DNA of 64,000 nucleotides, taken from NCBI GenBank assembly GCA_963792705.1, contig CAWBXD010000014.1, positions 186,001-250,000 of the forward strand. The letters run 5' to 3'. Both the position numbers and the translations under genes were made by a program. The notes beneath the pieces were generated by a model. The model was not told the DNA's origin. It saw nothing but the letters and a program-made list of their open reading frames with translations, and searched no databases. This DNA comes from JBBQVS01 sp963792705. Lineage in GTDB: Bacteria > Chloroflexota > Ktedonobacteria > Ktedonobacterales > Ktedonobacteraceae. This document shows, one piece after another, positions 8,937 to 18,875 of the stretch (the stretch's first letter is position 1; the number at the start of each line of letters is the position of its first letter).

Positions 8937-11900
8937 ATGCATAGCAAAATTACCTATCGCCAACAGTTCACTCGTTGTGGGAAGCAGCGATGTCGTAAGT
9001 GTAGAGAGAGCGATGGTCACGGCCCATACTGGTATGCTTACTGGAGCGAAAAAGGGCGAACTGTAAGTAAATATATAGGTGTCTCCCTTCCGCCTGAAAT
9101 TATAGCGGAACGCGAAGCTATGGGCGAATCAGCACAAGCAATGTCACAAGGAGTCCTACCCTTCACGCCACCAGACACAAGTCCTACCCTACGTGTCTAT
9201 CTTCTTGGTCAATTCCGTGTTGAGCGCAAAGTCAAAAACGAGTGGAAAGCGGTAGATAACCGCATCTGGCAACGGCGTCGTGCCCGTTCCCTGTTAGGAT
9301 GTCTTTTGAGTACTCCTAATCGTCGGCTTGGGCGTGAGCAAGTGATGGAACAGTTATGGCCTGATCTTGATATTGACGTAGCCTCCAACCGCCTCAATGG
9401 TGCGGTGCATGAGCTCCGCCAAATCCTGGAACCTGACCTTGCCCGTCCAGCGACCTCACATATGCTTCGTCTTGAACGTGATATCCTCGAACTTGCTGAT
9501 GCGACCATTATCTGGGTCGATGTTGACGCATTTGAAAATCTGCTCAAAGAAGCTGATACTCTCGACACAACGACACAATTAGAACAGATCGAGCGTTTGC
9601 TTGAAGAGGCCGAGTCTCTCTACAGTGGAAGCTATCTACTCGAAGAATTATACTCTGAATGGGCCGCACATCGACGTGATGCTTTGCAACGTCGCTGGGT
9701 TGGTCTTTTGCTACAGCTCGCAGACCTGCGTGTGCGACGCGGTACCTTTGCCAGCGCGATTGAAACGCTTGACCGTTTACGCGTTGCCGACCCAACAAAT
9801 GAAACAGCACTACAAGGTCTGATGCGTCTCCTTACACAATTAGACCGACGCGGTGAGGCTCTGCATGTGTACCGTCAACACGTTGTAATGATGCAACGAG
9901 AATACGAAAGCGAACCTCTCCCAGAAACACGTGCCTTATACGAGTCTCTTCGTAAAGGCGAACTTCCAGCAACTCAGTATGTTCAGCCACAAACTGTACA
10001 GAAGCAAGAAAAATCCTTGCATTCTCCTGCAAACATATCTGCGCTCCGTGAAATTGGTCAGGATGTTACCTTTGTACGTCCAACCTTCCAGCGAAGTCGT
10101 CAAAATCAAAGTCCATTGGTAGGCCGAAGTCACGAACGTCTCATTATGCAGCAACTACTACACTCACTAGCGTCTTCTCCCCAGCATTCACAAATTCGTC
10201 AGAACACACGTATTAAAGAGACTCCCCAGCGTATGTCAGCACCAGCACAAAGAAGTCCAAAACAACCACACTTCTTACTACTCATGGGCGATTCAGGCAT
10301 TGGCAAAACTCGTCTCGCGGAAGAGTTAAGCAATGAAGCGACCGCAAACGGATGGGCCGTTGTATGGAGTAGGGCATATGAGCAAGAGGGCAATATCGCC
10401 TACCACTCATGGCTAGAAATTGTGCGTCTCCTCATGCAAAGCATCTCTATTAAAAATGAAATCTTATCAGAAGATACGTATGAGCCTTCTCCTACATCGC
10501 TCAATCATGCACAGCTACCTCTACAAATTCAGCTTGAGCGTTTAGGCATGCTTCTACCAGAAGTATCATTGCATACACCTTCTTCATCTACAAGACTTCC
10601 AACGCTCTCATATGAACAAGACCGCCTCTACCTCTGGGAAGCTATCTTGGGCTTGCTCACCACGCTTAGTACCATGCATCCACTACTTCTTGTTTTGGAT
10701 GATTTACATTGGGCAGATGACAGTAGCATAGAGTTACTTACTTACCTAACTCATCATATACAAGACCAGCGTATCCTATTAGTTGGCACGTGCCGTGATA
10801 CCGAGTTAACACCGTCCGATAAACTTCGCACACTTATCGATGACCTTCGCCGTGAACAAGCTATTGTGACCCTCTCGATTCAACCCCTTACCCTCTCTCA
10901 GATTGGTTCTCTTGTCTCTCATCTTCCCAAAGAAATGATAGAAAGTGTTCAGACACAGGCGGCTGGCAATCCTTTTTTCGCGGAAGAATTAGCGCGTTAC
11001 GTCGGAACTCAAACTAGTCAGGGTCGCGACTCACACCATTCGCTCCCTGACGCAGTTGCCGCACTCTTAGAGCGTCGTCTACGCCGTTTAAGCAACGAAT
11101 GTCAAATGTTGTTAGGCAAGGCCGCCGTTCTTGGCGGTTCTTTCGAGTTACGGCAGCTACTCCCAATGATGAATGAACATTCAGAAGATACCGTACTCGA
11201 TCTACTGGACGAGGTATTACGCGAAGGATTACTGACAGAAGAGGGTACTGGAGCACACATCATCTATCATTTCTGGCATCCCTTAATTGTAAGTCATCTT
11301 TATGAGCGTCTCTCGGCCGCACGTCGCGCACACCTTCATCGTCGCGCCGCCGATGCTATTAAAGCCATACAGGGACCTTCTACTCAGGAAAAAGTGGCTG
11401 CGGCCGTCTTTAATCATCTTCGCAAAGGCGGTGGCGATGTTTTGGATATTGCCTACTATGCAGAACTAGCTGGCAACCAGGCATACTCACTTACCGCGTA
11501 CTTTGAAGCACACTACTACTATATACAAGCAGTGCTTGCACTTGTCCAAACAACACTGACCGATACAGCCACCGATCAAGCTCTTGTTCACTCTCTCACG
11601 ACATATTTCGTAACACATCCTTCAACAGGTACATATGATCTGCTGCATCTCTGTCGTCTCCTCGAACTGGCCGCTGAATGCAGTTTTATCTTGGGAAACT
11701 TTGAAGATGCGCGGACTCTTTACGAAGGTGTTCTTTCCTTGCGTACAAGCGCACTTTTCAAAGAGCACCTATACACATCGTCCGTCAACGAAACCGCAGT
11801 CTCTCAACAAGAAGCACAAATACAAGCCCTTCTCTGGCGCGAGATTGCATTGACGTGGAAAGCAACAGGAACATACGACAAAGCACATGAAAGCGGTAGA

Positions 11901-13325
11901 CGAGGAAAAGAGGTTTTGCTCCAAGCAGACATTACAACCTGCGCGGCATGGGCATGTCTGCATCTTCTTATAGGAGACCTCCTACGCTATGAGGGAAGTT
12001 ACCAGGAAGCTCGCCGTTATTCGCAAGAGGCAATCACCATGCTCGAACAATTTGTTCAGCATACACCATCGGCATATACATTTGCTACGTTGAATGCCGT
12101 AGCTAATAAGGAAATACAAACAACACAGGAACAACTGAGAATGACAGGTTTTCAGACAAAAATAGAACGAGCGTTGCCTGGCGACCCGGCAGACTTGGCG
12201 CAGGGTTATGAACTGATGGGCGTTCTTGAGGCAAGCGTAGGTCATACTCATGATGCCCAACGCTATATGCGCGTTGCACTAGCAGAATATGAGAAGCAAG
12301 AGCGTATTTCGGAAGTTGTTCGCGTATGTGGCAATCTTGGCGCGGTCTCCATTATGAAAGGGGAGCATACCGAAGCACGTACCGTACTCAATCGCGCGCT
12401 CAACCTCGTTGAACGTTCCGGTGATCTTCCCAATATGGCCTTTATCACTGGCAATCTTGGCGACGTAGCCTATCGCTCCGGCGATTTATTAGAGGCTGAA
12501 GCATGGCTCAAACGTAGCCTCGCATTGGCAGAGCGGGTAAATGATCGTGAACACATTAGTTGGTGTTGTGTTGTATTAGCCGATGTGCAACAAGCTCTTG
12601 GCTATTTACGTGAGGCTGCTACCAATCTGCATCGTGCCATTAGAGTGGGCCGTGCCATCAAAAATTCTCGCTGCATCCGTTTTGCCTTAGTAAGCCTTGG
12701 CGATCTTCGCATTGTCGAAGCCATCATCGCCTGTAAGCTACAAACGACGGAAACTGAAAAAGGTGAAAACGCATCCGCAGTATGCCAACGCCTCCTCCTG
12801 CGCGCAAAATCTACGCTACAACATGCCATCTCTCAAGAAGGTGTAGAGATAGAAACCATCATCGACTGTAAGCTGCTTCTAGCCACAGTCTCCTTCTTAA
12901 GCAACGATCTGATCAAAGCAAAAAAAATAGCACTACAAACGCTACAAGAGGCACAGAAACAGGAGACTATGCGTGTGATTGGACGCGCCCAACGCCTTCT
13001 CGGACGCATTCTCGCAGAACTGGGAAATTATGCCGAAGCTGATACCTACTTTGAACAAGCTGTTCAGATATTCCGTGAACAAGAACTACGTTTAGACTAC
13101 GCACGCGCTTTACACGGCTATGGCCTCACCCTCGTACAACGCGGCATGAATGCAGATACATCAAATACACCAGAAGAACGCGCTCGCTTTCATCAGCGTG
13201 GCCTAGCATATCTCCATGAAGCTCGCGCGATCTTCAACGCCTCTCACGCAACCATTGACTTCACTTGGGTGAACCTTGTAATCTCAAGTTACACAAAGAA
13301 CGAAGTAACAGAAGGGATTTTATAA
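8937..13325 (+). CDS. giant SARP/BTAD regulator with AAA ATPase and TPR repeats
   Basis: This is a 1,462-aa cytoplasmic regulator. Residues 1-50 carry CGKQRCRKC and GHGPYWYAYW, a short cysteine module (DUF6788-like) seen in Ktedonobacteria (recalled, not searched). Residues 85-185 form an OmpR-like DNA-binding domain (LRVYLLGQFRV, REQVMEQLWPDL). Residues 190-335 form the bacterial transcriptional activation domain (WVDVDAFENLL). A STAND/AAA ATPase follows with Walker A GDSGIGKT near 450 and Walker B LLLVLDDLHWADD near 583. The rest, from about 800 on, is TPR-like helical repeats. Such proteins activate secondary-metabolism or stress genes using ATP. The ribosome site is weak. The O-methyltransferase gene starts 3 bases after its stop. 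Confidence 0.92.
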   Translation: MHSKITYRQQFTRCGKQRCRKCRESDGHGPYWYAYWSEKGRTVSKYIGVSLPPEIIAEREAMGESAQAMSQGVLPFTPPDTSPTLRVYLLGQFRVERKVKNEWKAVDNRIWQRRRARSLLGCLLSTPNRRLGREQVMEQLWPDLDIDVASNRLNGAVHELRQILEPDLARPATSHMLRLERDILELADATIIWVDVDAFENLLKEADTLDTTTQLEQIERLLEEAESLYSGSYLLEELYSEWAAHRRDALQRRWVGLLLQLADLRVRRGTFASAIETLDRLRVADPTNETALQGLMRLLTQLDRRGEALHVYRQHVVMMQREYESEPLPETRALYESLRKGELPATQYVQPQTVQKQEKSLHSPANISALREIGQDVTFVRPTFQRSRQNQSPLVGRSHERLIMQQLLHSLASSPQHSQIRQNTRIKETPQRMSAPAQRSPKQPHFLLLMGDSGIGKTRLAEELSNEATANGWAVVWSRAYEQEGNIAYHSWLEIVRLLMQSISIKNEILSEDTYEPSPTSLNHAQLPLQIQLERLGMLLPEVSLHTPSSSTRLPTLSYEQDRLYLWEAILGLLTTLSTMHPLLLVLDDLHWADDSSIELLTYLTHHIQDQRILLVGTCRDTELTPSDKLRTLIDDLRREQAIVTLSIQPLTLSQIGSLVSHLPKEMIESVQTQAAGNPFFAEELARYVGTQTSQGRDSHHSLPDAVAALLERRLRRLSNECQMLLGKAAVLGGSFELRQLLPMMNEHSEDTVLDLLDEVLREGLLTEEGTGAHIIYHFWHPLIVSHLYERLSAARRAHLHRRAADAIKAIQGPSTQEKVAAAVFNHLRKGGGDVLDIAYYAELAGNQAYSLTAYFEAHYYYIQAVLALVQTTLTDTATDQALVHSLTTYFVTHPSTGTYDLLHLCRLLELAAECSFILGNFEDARTLYEGVLSLRTSALFKEHLYTSSVNETAVSQQEAQIQALLWREIALTWKATGTYDKAHESGRRGKEVLLQADITTCAAWACLHLLIGDLLRYEGSYQEARRYSQEAITMLEQFVQHTPSAYTFATLNAVANKEIQTTQEQLRMTGFQTKIERALPGDPADLAQGYELMGVLEASVGHTHDAQRYMRVALAEYEKQERISEVVRVCGNLGAVSIMKGEHTEARTVLNRALNLVERSGDLPNMAFITGNLGDVAYRSGDLLEAEAWLKRSLALAERVNDREHISWCCVVLADVQQALGYLREAATNLHRAIRVGRAIKNSRCIRFALVSLGDLRIVEAIIACKLQTTETEKGENASAVCQRLLLRAKSTLQHAISQEGVEIETIIDCKLLLATVSFLSNDLIKAKKIALQTLQEAQKQETMRVIGRAQRLLGRILAELGNYAEADTYFEQAVQIFREQELRLDYARALHGYGLTLVQRGMNADTSNTPEERARFHQRGLAYLHEARAIFNASHATIDFTWVNLVISSYTKNEVTEGIL

Positions 13326-13328
13326 ATT

Positions 13329-14033
13329 ATGGCCGACGAGACACTTACAGTGCTACAACAACAAGCCCACGCCCGTCACACAGTAGAGCAGAACATTACC
13401 AAACTATTTGCACCAGAAGATGAGGGACTACGCAACGCGCTTGCAGCAGCGCAATTAGCTGGTCTACCGCCCATTCAAATTTCTCCCATTCAAGGAAAGT
13501 TGCTACAGTTACTCGCTACAGCATGTAATGCACGGAAAATATTAGAAATTGGTTCACTCGCTGGCTATAGTGGTATTTGGCTGGCAGGCGCACTTCCTAT
13601 AGGTGGGAAATTGCTAACGCTAGAGATCGACGCAAAACATGCAGAAGTTGTGCGTAATTCGTTTGCTCGTGCAGGCTTCGCGGACCGCACAGAGGTACGT
13701 GTCGGCAAGGCACTCGATCTTCTCCCAACTCTGGAGCCTGAAGGCCCTTTCGACCTTGTCTTTATCGACGCCGACAAGCCACCATACCCACAATATCTTG
13801 AGTGGGCACTGCGCCTGACCAGACCTGGTAGCATCATCGTTGCCGATAACACTATTCGCGGCAATAGACTCCTTGACCCCACACAAGTAACCGGTTCCGT
13901 CGAAAAAGCCGTAGCGCAATACAATAGAAATGTTGCACAAAACCCACGTCTCCAATCGCTTGCCCTACTCATGGATGATGACTTTACCGACGGTTTCACC
14001 ATCGCAGTTGTCCGCAACGAAGAGCAACACTAA
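13329..14033 (+). CDS. class I O-methyltransferase (catechol/caffeoyl-CoA type)
   Basis: This is a 234-aa member of the Methyltransf_3 family. LEIGSLAGYSGIWLA is the SAM-binding motif, and DLVFIDADKPPYPQYLEWAL supplies the metal-binding Asp region; a later VADNTIRG matches the second metal-ligand motif. It would methylate a hydroxyl of a catechol-like or small aromatic substrate with Mg2+. The start lies 3 bases after the regulator stop, with an SD inside the end of that gene (AGGGAT), so it belongs to the regulator operon. The natural substrate is unknown. Confidence 0.9.
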   Translation: MADETLTVLQQQAHARHTVEQNITKLFAPEDEGLRNALAAAQLAGLPPIQISPIQGKLLQLLATACNARKILEIGSLAGYSGIWLAGALPIGGKLLTLEIDAKHAEVVRNSFARAGFADRTEVRVGKALDLLPTLEPEGPFDLVFIDADKPPYPQYLEWALRLTRPGSIIVADNTIRGNRLLDPTQVTGSVEKAVAQYNRNVAQNPRLQSLALLMDDDFTDGFTIAVVRNEEQH

Positions 14034-14057
14034 CACGATTCATAGAGAGGATTGGCT

Positions 14058-14837
14058 ATGCCACTCGATACAGATTTCCACAACCATGTCGTTCGTAGTT
14101 CAGCATTGCAGATGGCACAATCAGCGCGAGAGCGTGGCATTCGTGTACTTGGCCTGTCAGAACACGTCTTTCAGATGAACGAGGCACGTTCACCACTTAC
14201 GCATATGCAGCTAGAAGGACCAATCCTCTCGTTTTATGAATACATACATGCCGTTCAAAACGTAAGTCAGCAAACAGGAGTTGATGTGCGACTTGGGCTA
14301 GAAGTGGATTTTATCCCTGAAAAAAATGATGAGATTCAATCATCGCTACAAGGCTATCCCTGGGATTTTCTCATCGGTTCCGTGCATCAGGTCGATGGCA
14401 AACTCTTTGAGCGTGACAATATACTCACACGCGAACAAGGCGAGACAACATGGCGGCACTACGTACATCTCTTACGGAATGCGGTGGAAAGTGGTTTCTT
14501 TAGCCTCGTTAGTCACCCTGTACGCATGCGTTACAAAAATCCGTATCTTCCACCACGTTTGGATGAAGAATATGAACAACTTGCAGTGTTAGCAACACAA
14601 AAAAACATTGCGCTAGAGATAAATGGCTATGACACCCTCACCTACCCAGATATGGTTCGTCTTCTTGCAAAAGCGTGTGCATTGCACAACACTCCTATCA
14701 GCGTCGGTTCCGATGCCCACAATCCTAAACAAGTCGCGCAAGCACATAAGCAAACATTAGACATTCTCCGTGAAGTCGGCATCTCTAAAGTAAGAATATG
14801 GAAACAACGAGTTCCTGAGGAGTATACGGTAATTTGA
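14058..14837 (+). CDS. PHP-domain phosphoesterase (histidinol-phosphatase-like)
   Basis: This is a 259-aa PHP-domain metal-dependent phosphoesterase. Metal ligands are visible in TDFHNHVV (6-13), SEHVF, GLEVDF, GSVHQV, SHPVR and GSDAHNP, matching the HisK/HisJ-type histidinol-phosphatase pattern. The true substrate could be histidinol phosphate or another phosphomonoester; no other his genes are near. The ATG at 14058 is preferred because AGAGAGG lies 7 bases upstream; a TTG two codons earlier is also open. It is third in the regulator operon and converges on the sigma/propeller pair. Confidence 0.87.
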   Translation: MPLDTDFHNHVVRSSALQMAQSARERGIRVLGLSEHVFQMNEARSPLTHMQLEGPILSFYEYIHAVQNVSQQTGVDVRLGLEVDFIPEKNDEIQSSLQGYPWDFLIGSVHQVDGKLFERDNILTREQGETTWRHYVHLLRNAVESGFFSLVSHPVRMRYKNPYLPPRLDEEYEQLAVLATQKNIALEINGYDTLTYPDMVRLLAKACALHNTPISVGSDAHNPKQVAQAHKQTLDILREVGISKVRIWKQRVPEEYTVI

Positions 14838-14868
14838 ACGCACCATTCTACTACTTTAGAAGCACTAC

Positions 14869-16284
14869 CTATGGTGTTGAGGTAAGCATGTTCGCTGGGA
14901 CTTGCAGCCTATCCCATCCAACTGCTTGTGGAGTATGAGCACCCTGCGGCAGATAGAGCGGTTGACTCGTACCTGCTACTAAATCACCATACCATAGTCG
15001 CTCGTCTTTTGTAGGATCGTTGCCACTATACGTACCCTTTGCCACCAATACATATCCAAAGGGAGCTACAGCAATAGTATCTGCTGTAATCGCTGTAGCA
15101 CCAGGTGCGACATCTTTTAACACAACTTTATCCTGTGACGGCGATAACAAATTTCTTTGTACAACTTGATATTTGCCTTCTGCGTCAGCTACCGTTGTTA
15201 ATGGAGAACCATCAGCAGCATAGCCAACTATCTTGCTTGCGTCAGGGCGAAAAATATGAGCACCTGTGCCATCACTACGAACAGCATAAATAGCAGGCTG
15301 TAGATCAGGGCATGTGTAGTACACGGTCACATCACTTGGACTTAGCCAAAAGTCTGCACCGTGCTGGCATGATGTAATTTGTTGTACCTCTCCCGTGATA
15401 ATGTTCACGCGATTAAATGTACCTTCAGAAGAATACGCCTGACCTTTATAACCTTTGACGAAATAAAGGTATCCATCACGATAATTGAGCAAAAGATTTG
15501 ATGCAAGGGTAGGTAAAATAAGGTTTACATGATGTGTTTGTACCTCAACCTGTGCAACACCTTGGGATGTGTTTATAAAAACATATCGGTCATCAGTACT
15601 CCAGATCGCGGAGCCACCTCTCTCGCTTGTTATATAAAGAGGATTTGAGGTTGACTGCGAATAGAGATAATATGCTGTTTGAGAACCATCGTACACCGAA
15701 TAAAGCACATCATGTCCATCATGTGAGATGCCATCGACAACCGTATCTATAGAGTGTGGTGTGGCAAGTATTACGTATTTTCCACTAAGTGGGTCATAAT
15801 TGGCAATAACCGTTGTGTCATTTATTCTATACGTAATAATCACAGCAGACCACGTAGCAGTTGTCGCGAGGACGCGTGATGGATATTTCGTCATCATCCT
15901 TGGAGGCATGTCACTTGTCGCAACTCCACTACTAGTGCTGCTACCAGTGTACCGTCCAGCAGAAAAAGAGCTAAAAAGACCGAACGATGCAATCAATACG
16001 ACGGCTACCGCCACGAGTGCCAATACACTATAAATCGTTCGCCTTATCTGTCTCGGTCTAAGCGACTTGATCTCATGCGTTGAAGGCGTTGGCGTAATCG
16101 GCATCTCCTCACGCCGCTCGCGACTTGCCATAGTAGACGTATCTTGCTGCGCGTGTTGCTCTTGTCGGATAGCAGCCATGATGGATGCGGTTGTCGAGGG
16201 AACCTTTTGCTCTCCCTCGTCAAGTATAGTTCGCAAAATAAGACGCTGCATCTTATCTTGTGAAGCCTGAACGTCGTCCTTCAT
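14869..16284 (-). CDS. membrane-anchored beta-propeller protein, probable anti-sigma partner
   Basis: This is a 471-aa protein. A cytoplasmic N-terminus (1-80) starts with an Asp/Gln/Arg-rich helix. One transmembrane segment (about 83-105) follows, then an extracytoplasmic region of TolB/YwhL-like beta-propeller repeats (WSTDDRYVFINTSQG, NYRDGYLYFVKG, LSPSDVTVYYTC). The ATG at 16284 forms an ATGA overlap with the sigma factor stop, with AGGAAGG 6 bases upstream, so synthesis is coupled. By position and topology it is likely the anti-sigma or sensor of the ECF factor. No zinc-binding HxxxCxxC motif was seen, so this is inference. Confidence 0.7.
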   Translation of the reverse strand: MKDDVQASQDKMQRLILRTILDEGEQKVPSTTASIMAAIRQEQHAQQDTSTMASRERREEMPITPTPSTHEIKSLRPRQIRRTIYSVLALVAVAVVLIASFGLFSSFSAGRYTGSSTSSGVATSDMPPRMMTKYPSRVLATTATWSAVIITYRINDTTVIANYDPLSGKYVILATPHSIDTVVDGISHDGHDVLYSVYDGSQTAYYLYSQSTSNPLYITSERGGSAIWSTDDRYVFINTSQGVAQVEVQTHHVNLILPTLASNLLLNYRDGYLYFVKGYKGQAYSSEGTFNRVNIITGEVQQITSCQHGADFWLSPSDVTVYYTCPDLQPAIYAVRSDGTGAHIFRPDASKIVGYAADGSPLTTVADAEGKYQVVQRNLLSPSQDKVVLKDVAPGATAITADTIAVAPFGYVLVAKGTYSGNDPTKDERLWYGDLVAGTSQPLYLPQGAHTPQAVGWDRLQVPANMLTSTP

Positions 16285-16871
16285 CTGCACCCTTCCTGAT
16301 CGAGTCCTGCATAGATACGTTGGAACGACTGACGCGCACGAGCCAGTCTACTCCGTACTGCGGAAAGCGTGTCTTGCATCGTCTCCGCAATCTCATTATA
16401 CGAGAATCCTTCAGCATCTAATATCAGGCACATTGCAGAGGCAGAGGGCAGTTGAGCAAGAACACGCTGTACAAGGTCACGCTCTACAACGCCCTCTTCA
16501 AAGCGCACTTCGCTCACCATAAAGTCCTGGTTTGCCTCGTCAAACTCCTCATCACTACCGCCAGGGGGTGCAGAAAAGGGAAGCACGGTGACATGCTTTC
16601 TCCGTCGCCATTCACTACGTACTTGATTGAGCGCAATACGATAGAGCCAGGGCGCGAAATGCAGTTCCTTGCCGTTCATTCGAGGCAACGCCTTGTATGC
16701 CGAGAGAAACGTCTCCTGGCAAAGGTCTTGCGTAAGCTGCACGTCCTGTGTTAGCCCATATATCATACGCCTAACACGCGGCTCATACTGCACTACTAGT
16801 TTCTCAAATGCCTCTATCGATCCTTGTGAGGCTTCAAGAGTCAGTTGAGAGTCATCTTCCACTGCGTTCAT
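16281..16871 (-). CDS. ECF-type RNA polymerase sigma factor
   Basis: This is a 196-aa sigma-70 family factor of ECF type. Region 2 spans about 14-80 (FEKLVVQYEPRVRRMIYG, QDLCQETFLSAYKALPRM) and region 4 about 130-190 (LPSASAMCLILDAEGFSYNEIAETM, with VRSRLARARQ). It directs RNA polymerase to a stress or envelope regulon. The stop codon overlaps the start of the membrane propeller gene. The ATG at 16871 has no strong upstream SD. Region 4 carries unusual Ala-Met-Cys residues in place of the common 'YREVLVLR' stretch. Confidence 0.9.
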   Translation of the reverse strand: MNAVEDDSQLTLEASQGSIEAFEKLVVQYEPRVRRMIYGLTQDVQLTQDLCQETFLSAYKALPRMNGKELHFAPWLYRIALNQVRSEWRRRKHVTVLPFSAPPGGSDEEFDEANQDFMVSEVRFEEGVVERDLVQRVLAQLPSASAMCLILDAEGFSYNEIAETMQDTLSAVRSRLARARQSFQRIYAGLDQEGCR

Positions 16872-16990
16872 GTGATCCCATCATTATCCAGCGGATTGCT
16901 GAATTTAGATCCTCTATGAATATCAATGTCAATAAGAGTTGTTTTGTCTCGATCAGTTAGAAGGTACATTGTTCATTATTTTACAGACAA

Positions 16991-17026
16991 AAATTTCCTT
17001 CATATTTATGAGTATGAAGGAAATTT
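16991..17026 (-). terminator. 14-bp hairpin downstream of the DUF35 gene
   Basis: Perfect arms 16991-17004 and 17013-17026 have an 8-nt loop. It lies 50 bases past the leftward DUF35 gene and upstream of the leftward sigma factor, so it probably ends the DUF35 transcript. Confidence 0.55.
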
Positions 17027-17076
17027 CATAAAAATACAGTGAAATAGCTCACATTTTGCTGAAAGCAGCTACCTTC

Positions 17077-17490
17077 CTATACAGGCTTGAAACGAGGCAA
17101 TGCAATGATGTCTGTAACCGCATCAAATACTACCGTCACAGGCATATCCACGCGCAGCTTGTCATAGTCTATATCCACAATATTGGAGAGCATACGTGGC
17201 CCTTCCGCAAGTTGCACAATCGCCACATTATATGGTACGTCGTTTCTAAACTCAGGTGACTTGTTCTGCCGAATGATTGTGTACGAGTAGATCGTTCCGC
17301 GTCCACTTACCTCGACCCATGCAGGCGTATCCATTCCACACTGCACACAATACAAACGCGGATAAAACTGGTACTGCTGACATCGCACACATCGTTGTAG
17401 CATCAACTTTCCTTGTCGGCATCCCTCCCAAAACGGACGACTCTCTTCGGTAATCACTGGCAGCGGTTTTGCATAGGTCGTTTCCGACAT
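17077..17490 (-). CDS. Zn-ribbon OB-fold protein (DUF35)
   Basis: This is a 137-aa DUF35 protein: an N-terminal zinc ribbon (C34, C37, C48, C51) followed by an OB fold (GRGTIYSYTIIRQ, PYNVAIVQLAEGPRMLSNIV). Members bind acyl-CoA and act as obligate partners of thiolase-like enzymes. The ATG at 17490 is chosen for the GAGAGGA 8 bases upstream. It is divergent from the thiolase-like gene at 17713, sharing a 222-bp intergenic region, which strongly suggests a functional complex. Confidence 0.9.
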   Translation of the reverse strand: MSETTYAKPLPVITEESRPFWEGCRQGKLMLQRCVRCQQYQFYPRLYCVQCGMDTPAWVEVSGRGTIYSYTIIRQNKSPEFRNDVPYNVAIVQLAEGPRMLSNIVDIDYDKLRVDMPVTVVFDAVTDIIALPRFKPV

Positions 17491-17712
17491 CGTTGTATTC
17501 CTCTCTTGCAAAGTAGGCATTAAAAGCGCAAGTTCTGACTTCTGCATATCGATCTAGCCTCCTTTCCTAATTAGTGTAGCACATCAAGTATTATATTTTT
17601 ACGCATGTAATCCACTCAAAAGACAATCTCTTGCGTTCGTATGTAACACACGTCTATAATGCAAACTATCAGAAAGTCATTGTCATCGTAAGAGAAGCAA
17701 AGGAGCTTGAGC

Positions 17713-18864
17713 ATGGCTGCATATAATGGACGTATTGCTATTGTTGGGGTTGCCGAATCAGATTATGGGCGTGTCCCGAACATGACCGAGATGCAGCACC
17801 ATGCTCAAGCGACCAAACGCGCCCTTGACGAAAGCGGCCTTGATAAAAACGACATTGATGGCGTATTCTCAAGCTCTGCTACCATGACCACTCCTACGCT
17901 GATGCTCTGCGAATATCTTCGCATCTTTCCGCGCTACAGCGATAGCACCTCTATCGGCGGCTCATCATTTGAAGCACATCTCAATCACGCGGTTGCCGCT
18001 ATTCATGCAGGCAAATGTGAAGTTGCCTTAATCAGTTATGGTAGCGACCAACTTTCGGGTCGAGGTCGCACAATGGGTACCGCGAGCCGCCCGGCCGCCA
18101 TTCCCGAAGTAACCTATGAGTCACCTTATGGCAACGTTCTAGTCGGGGCTTACGCGATGGCAGCGCAACGCCATATGCATCAATATGGCACCACTTCAGA
18201 ACAACTAGCAGAGGTCGCAGTCGTCACACGTCGTCATGCCGCCCTCAATCCTCACGCCATGTACCGCGAGCCTATCACCATTCAAGATGTTCTCGCTTCG
18301 CGTATGATTGCCGACCCACTACACCTGCTCGATTGCTGTGTTGTTACCGATGGAGGCGGTGCCGTACTCGTCACTACTGAGGAGCGCGCACGTGACCTCA
18401 AACAGCAACCCGTCTTCGTGCTCGGCAGTAGTGAAGGTCATACTCATACCCAAATCTCGCAAATGCCCGACCTCACTACCACAGCCGCCGCTACAACCGG
18501 ACCACGAGCCTTCGCCGAAGCTGGCATCACCAACGCGGACGTAGATATGGCGATGATATACGACTCCTTTACCATCACCGTCATAACGCTGTTAGAAGAT
18601 CTCGGCTTCTGTAAAAAAGGCGAAGGTGGTGCTTTCGTCCAAAGCGGACGCATTGCCCTCGGCGGTCAGCTTCCCATCAACACCGACGGTGGTGGCCTTT
18701 CTTCAAACCATCCAGGCATGCGTGGCATTTTCCTAATTATCGAGGCAACACGCCAACTACGCAATCAATGCGGCCCCCGACAAGTAAAGGACGCAAAAAT
18801 CGCCGTAGCTCATGGGAGTGGCGGCTTCCTATCTTCACAAGCTACAACGGTTTTAGGGGTGTAG
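17713..18864 (+). CDS. thiolase-like protein (SCP2/Ltp2 type) lacking the usual nucleophilic Cys
   Basis: This is a 383-aa thiolase-fold protein (RIAIVGVAESDYGR start, HGSGGFLSSQATTVL end). The position expected to carry the nucleophilic cysteine reads IGGSSFEAH (81-89), with serines instead. Loss of this Cys plus a DUF35 partner is known from Ltp2-type aldolases that cleave side-chain acyl-CoAs in steroid degradation, and from related non-decarboxylating enzymes. MIYDSFTITV carries a Tyr that could serve in such a reaction (inference). The ATG at 17713 follows AGGAG by 7 bases. The alternative is a conventional thiolase with a shifted active site. Confidence 0.82.
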   Translation: MAAYNGRIAIVGVAESDYGRVPNMTEMQHHAQATKRALDESGLDKNDIDGVFSSSATMTTPTLMLCEYLRIFPRYSDSTSIGGSSFEAHLNHAVAAIHAGKCEVALISYGSDQLSGRGRTMGTASRPAAIPEVTYESPYGNVLVGAYAMAAQRHMHQYGTTSEQLAEVAVVTRRHAALNPHAMYREPITIQDVLASRMIADPLHLLDCCVVTDGGGAVLVTTEERARDLKQQPVFVLGSSEGHTHTQISQMPDLTTTAAATTGPRAFAEAGITNADVDMAMIYDSFTITVITLLEDLGFCKKGEGGAFVQSGRIALGGQLPINTDGGGLSSNHPGMRGIFLIIEATRQLRNQCGPRQVKDAKIAVAHGSGGFLSSQATTVLGV

Positions 18865-18875
18865 GGTCTCCTTTT

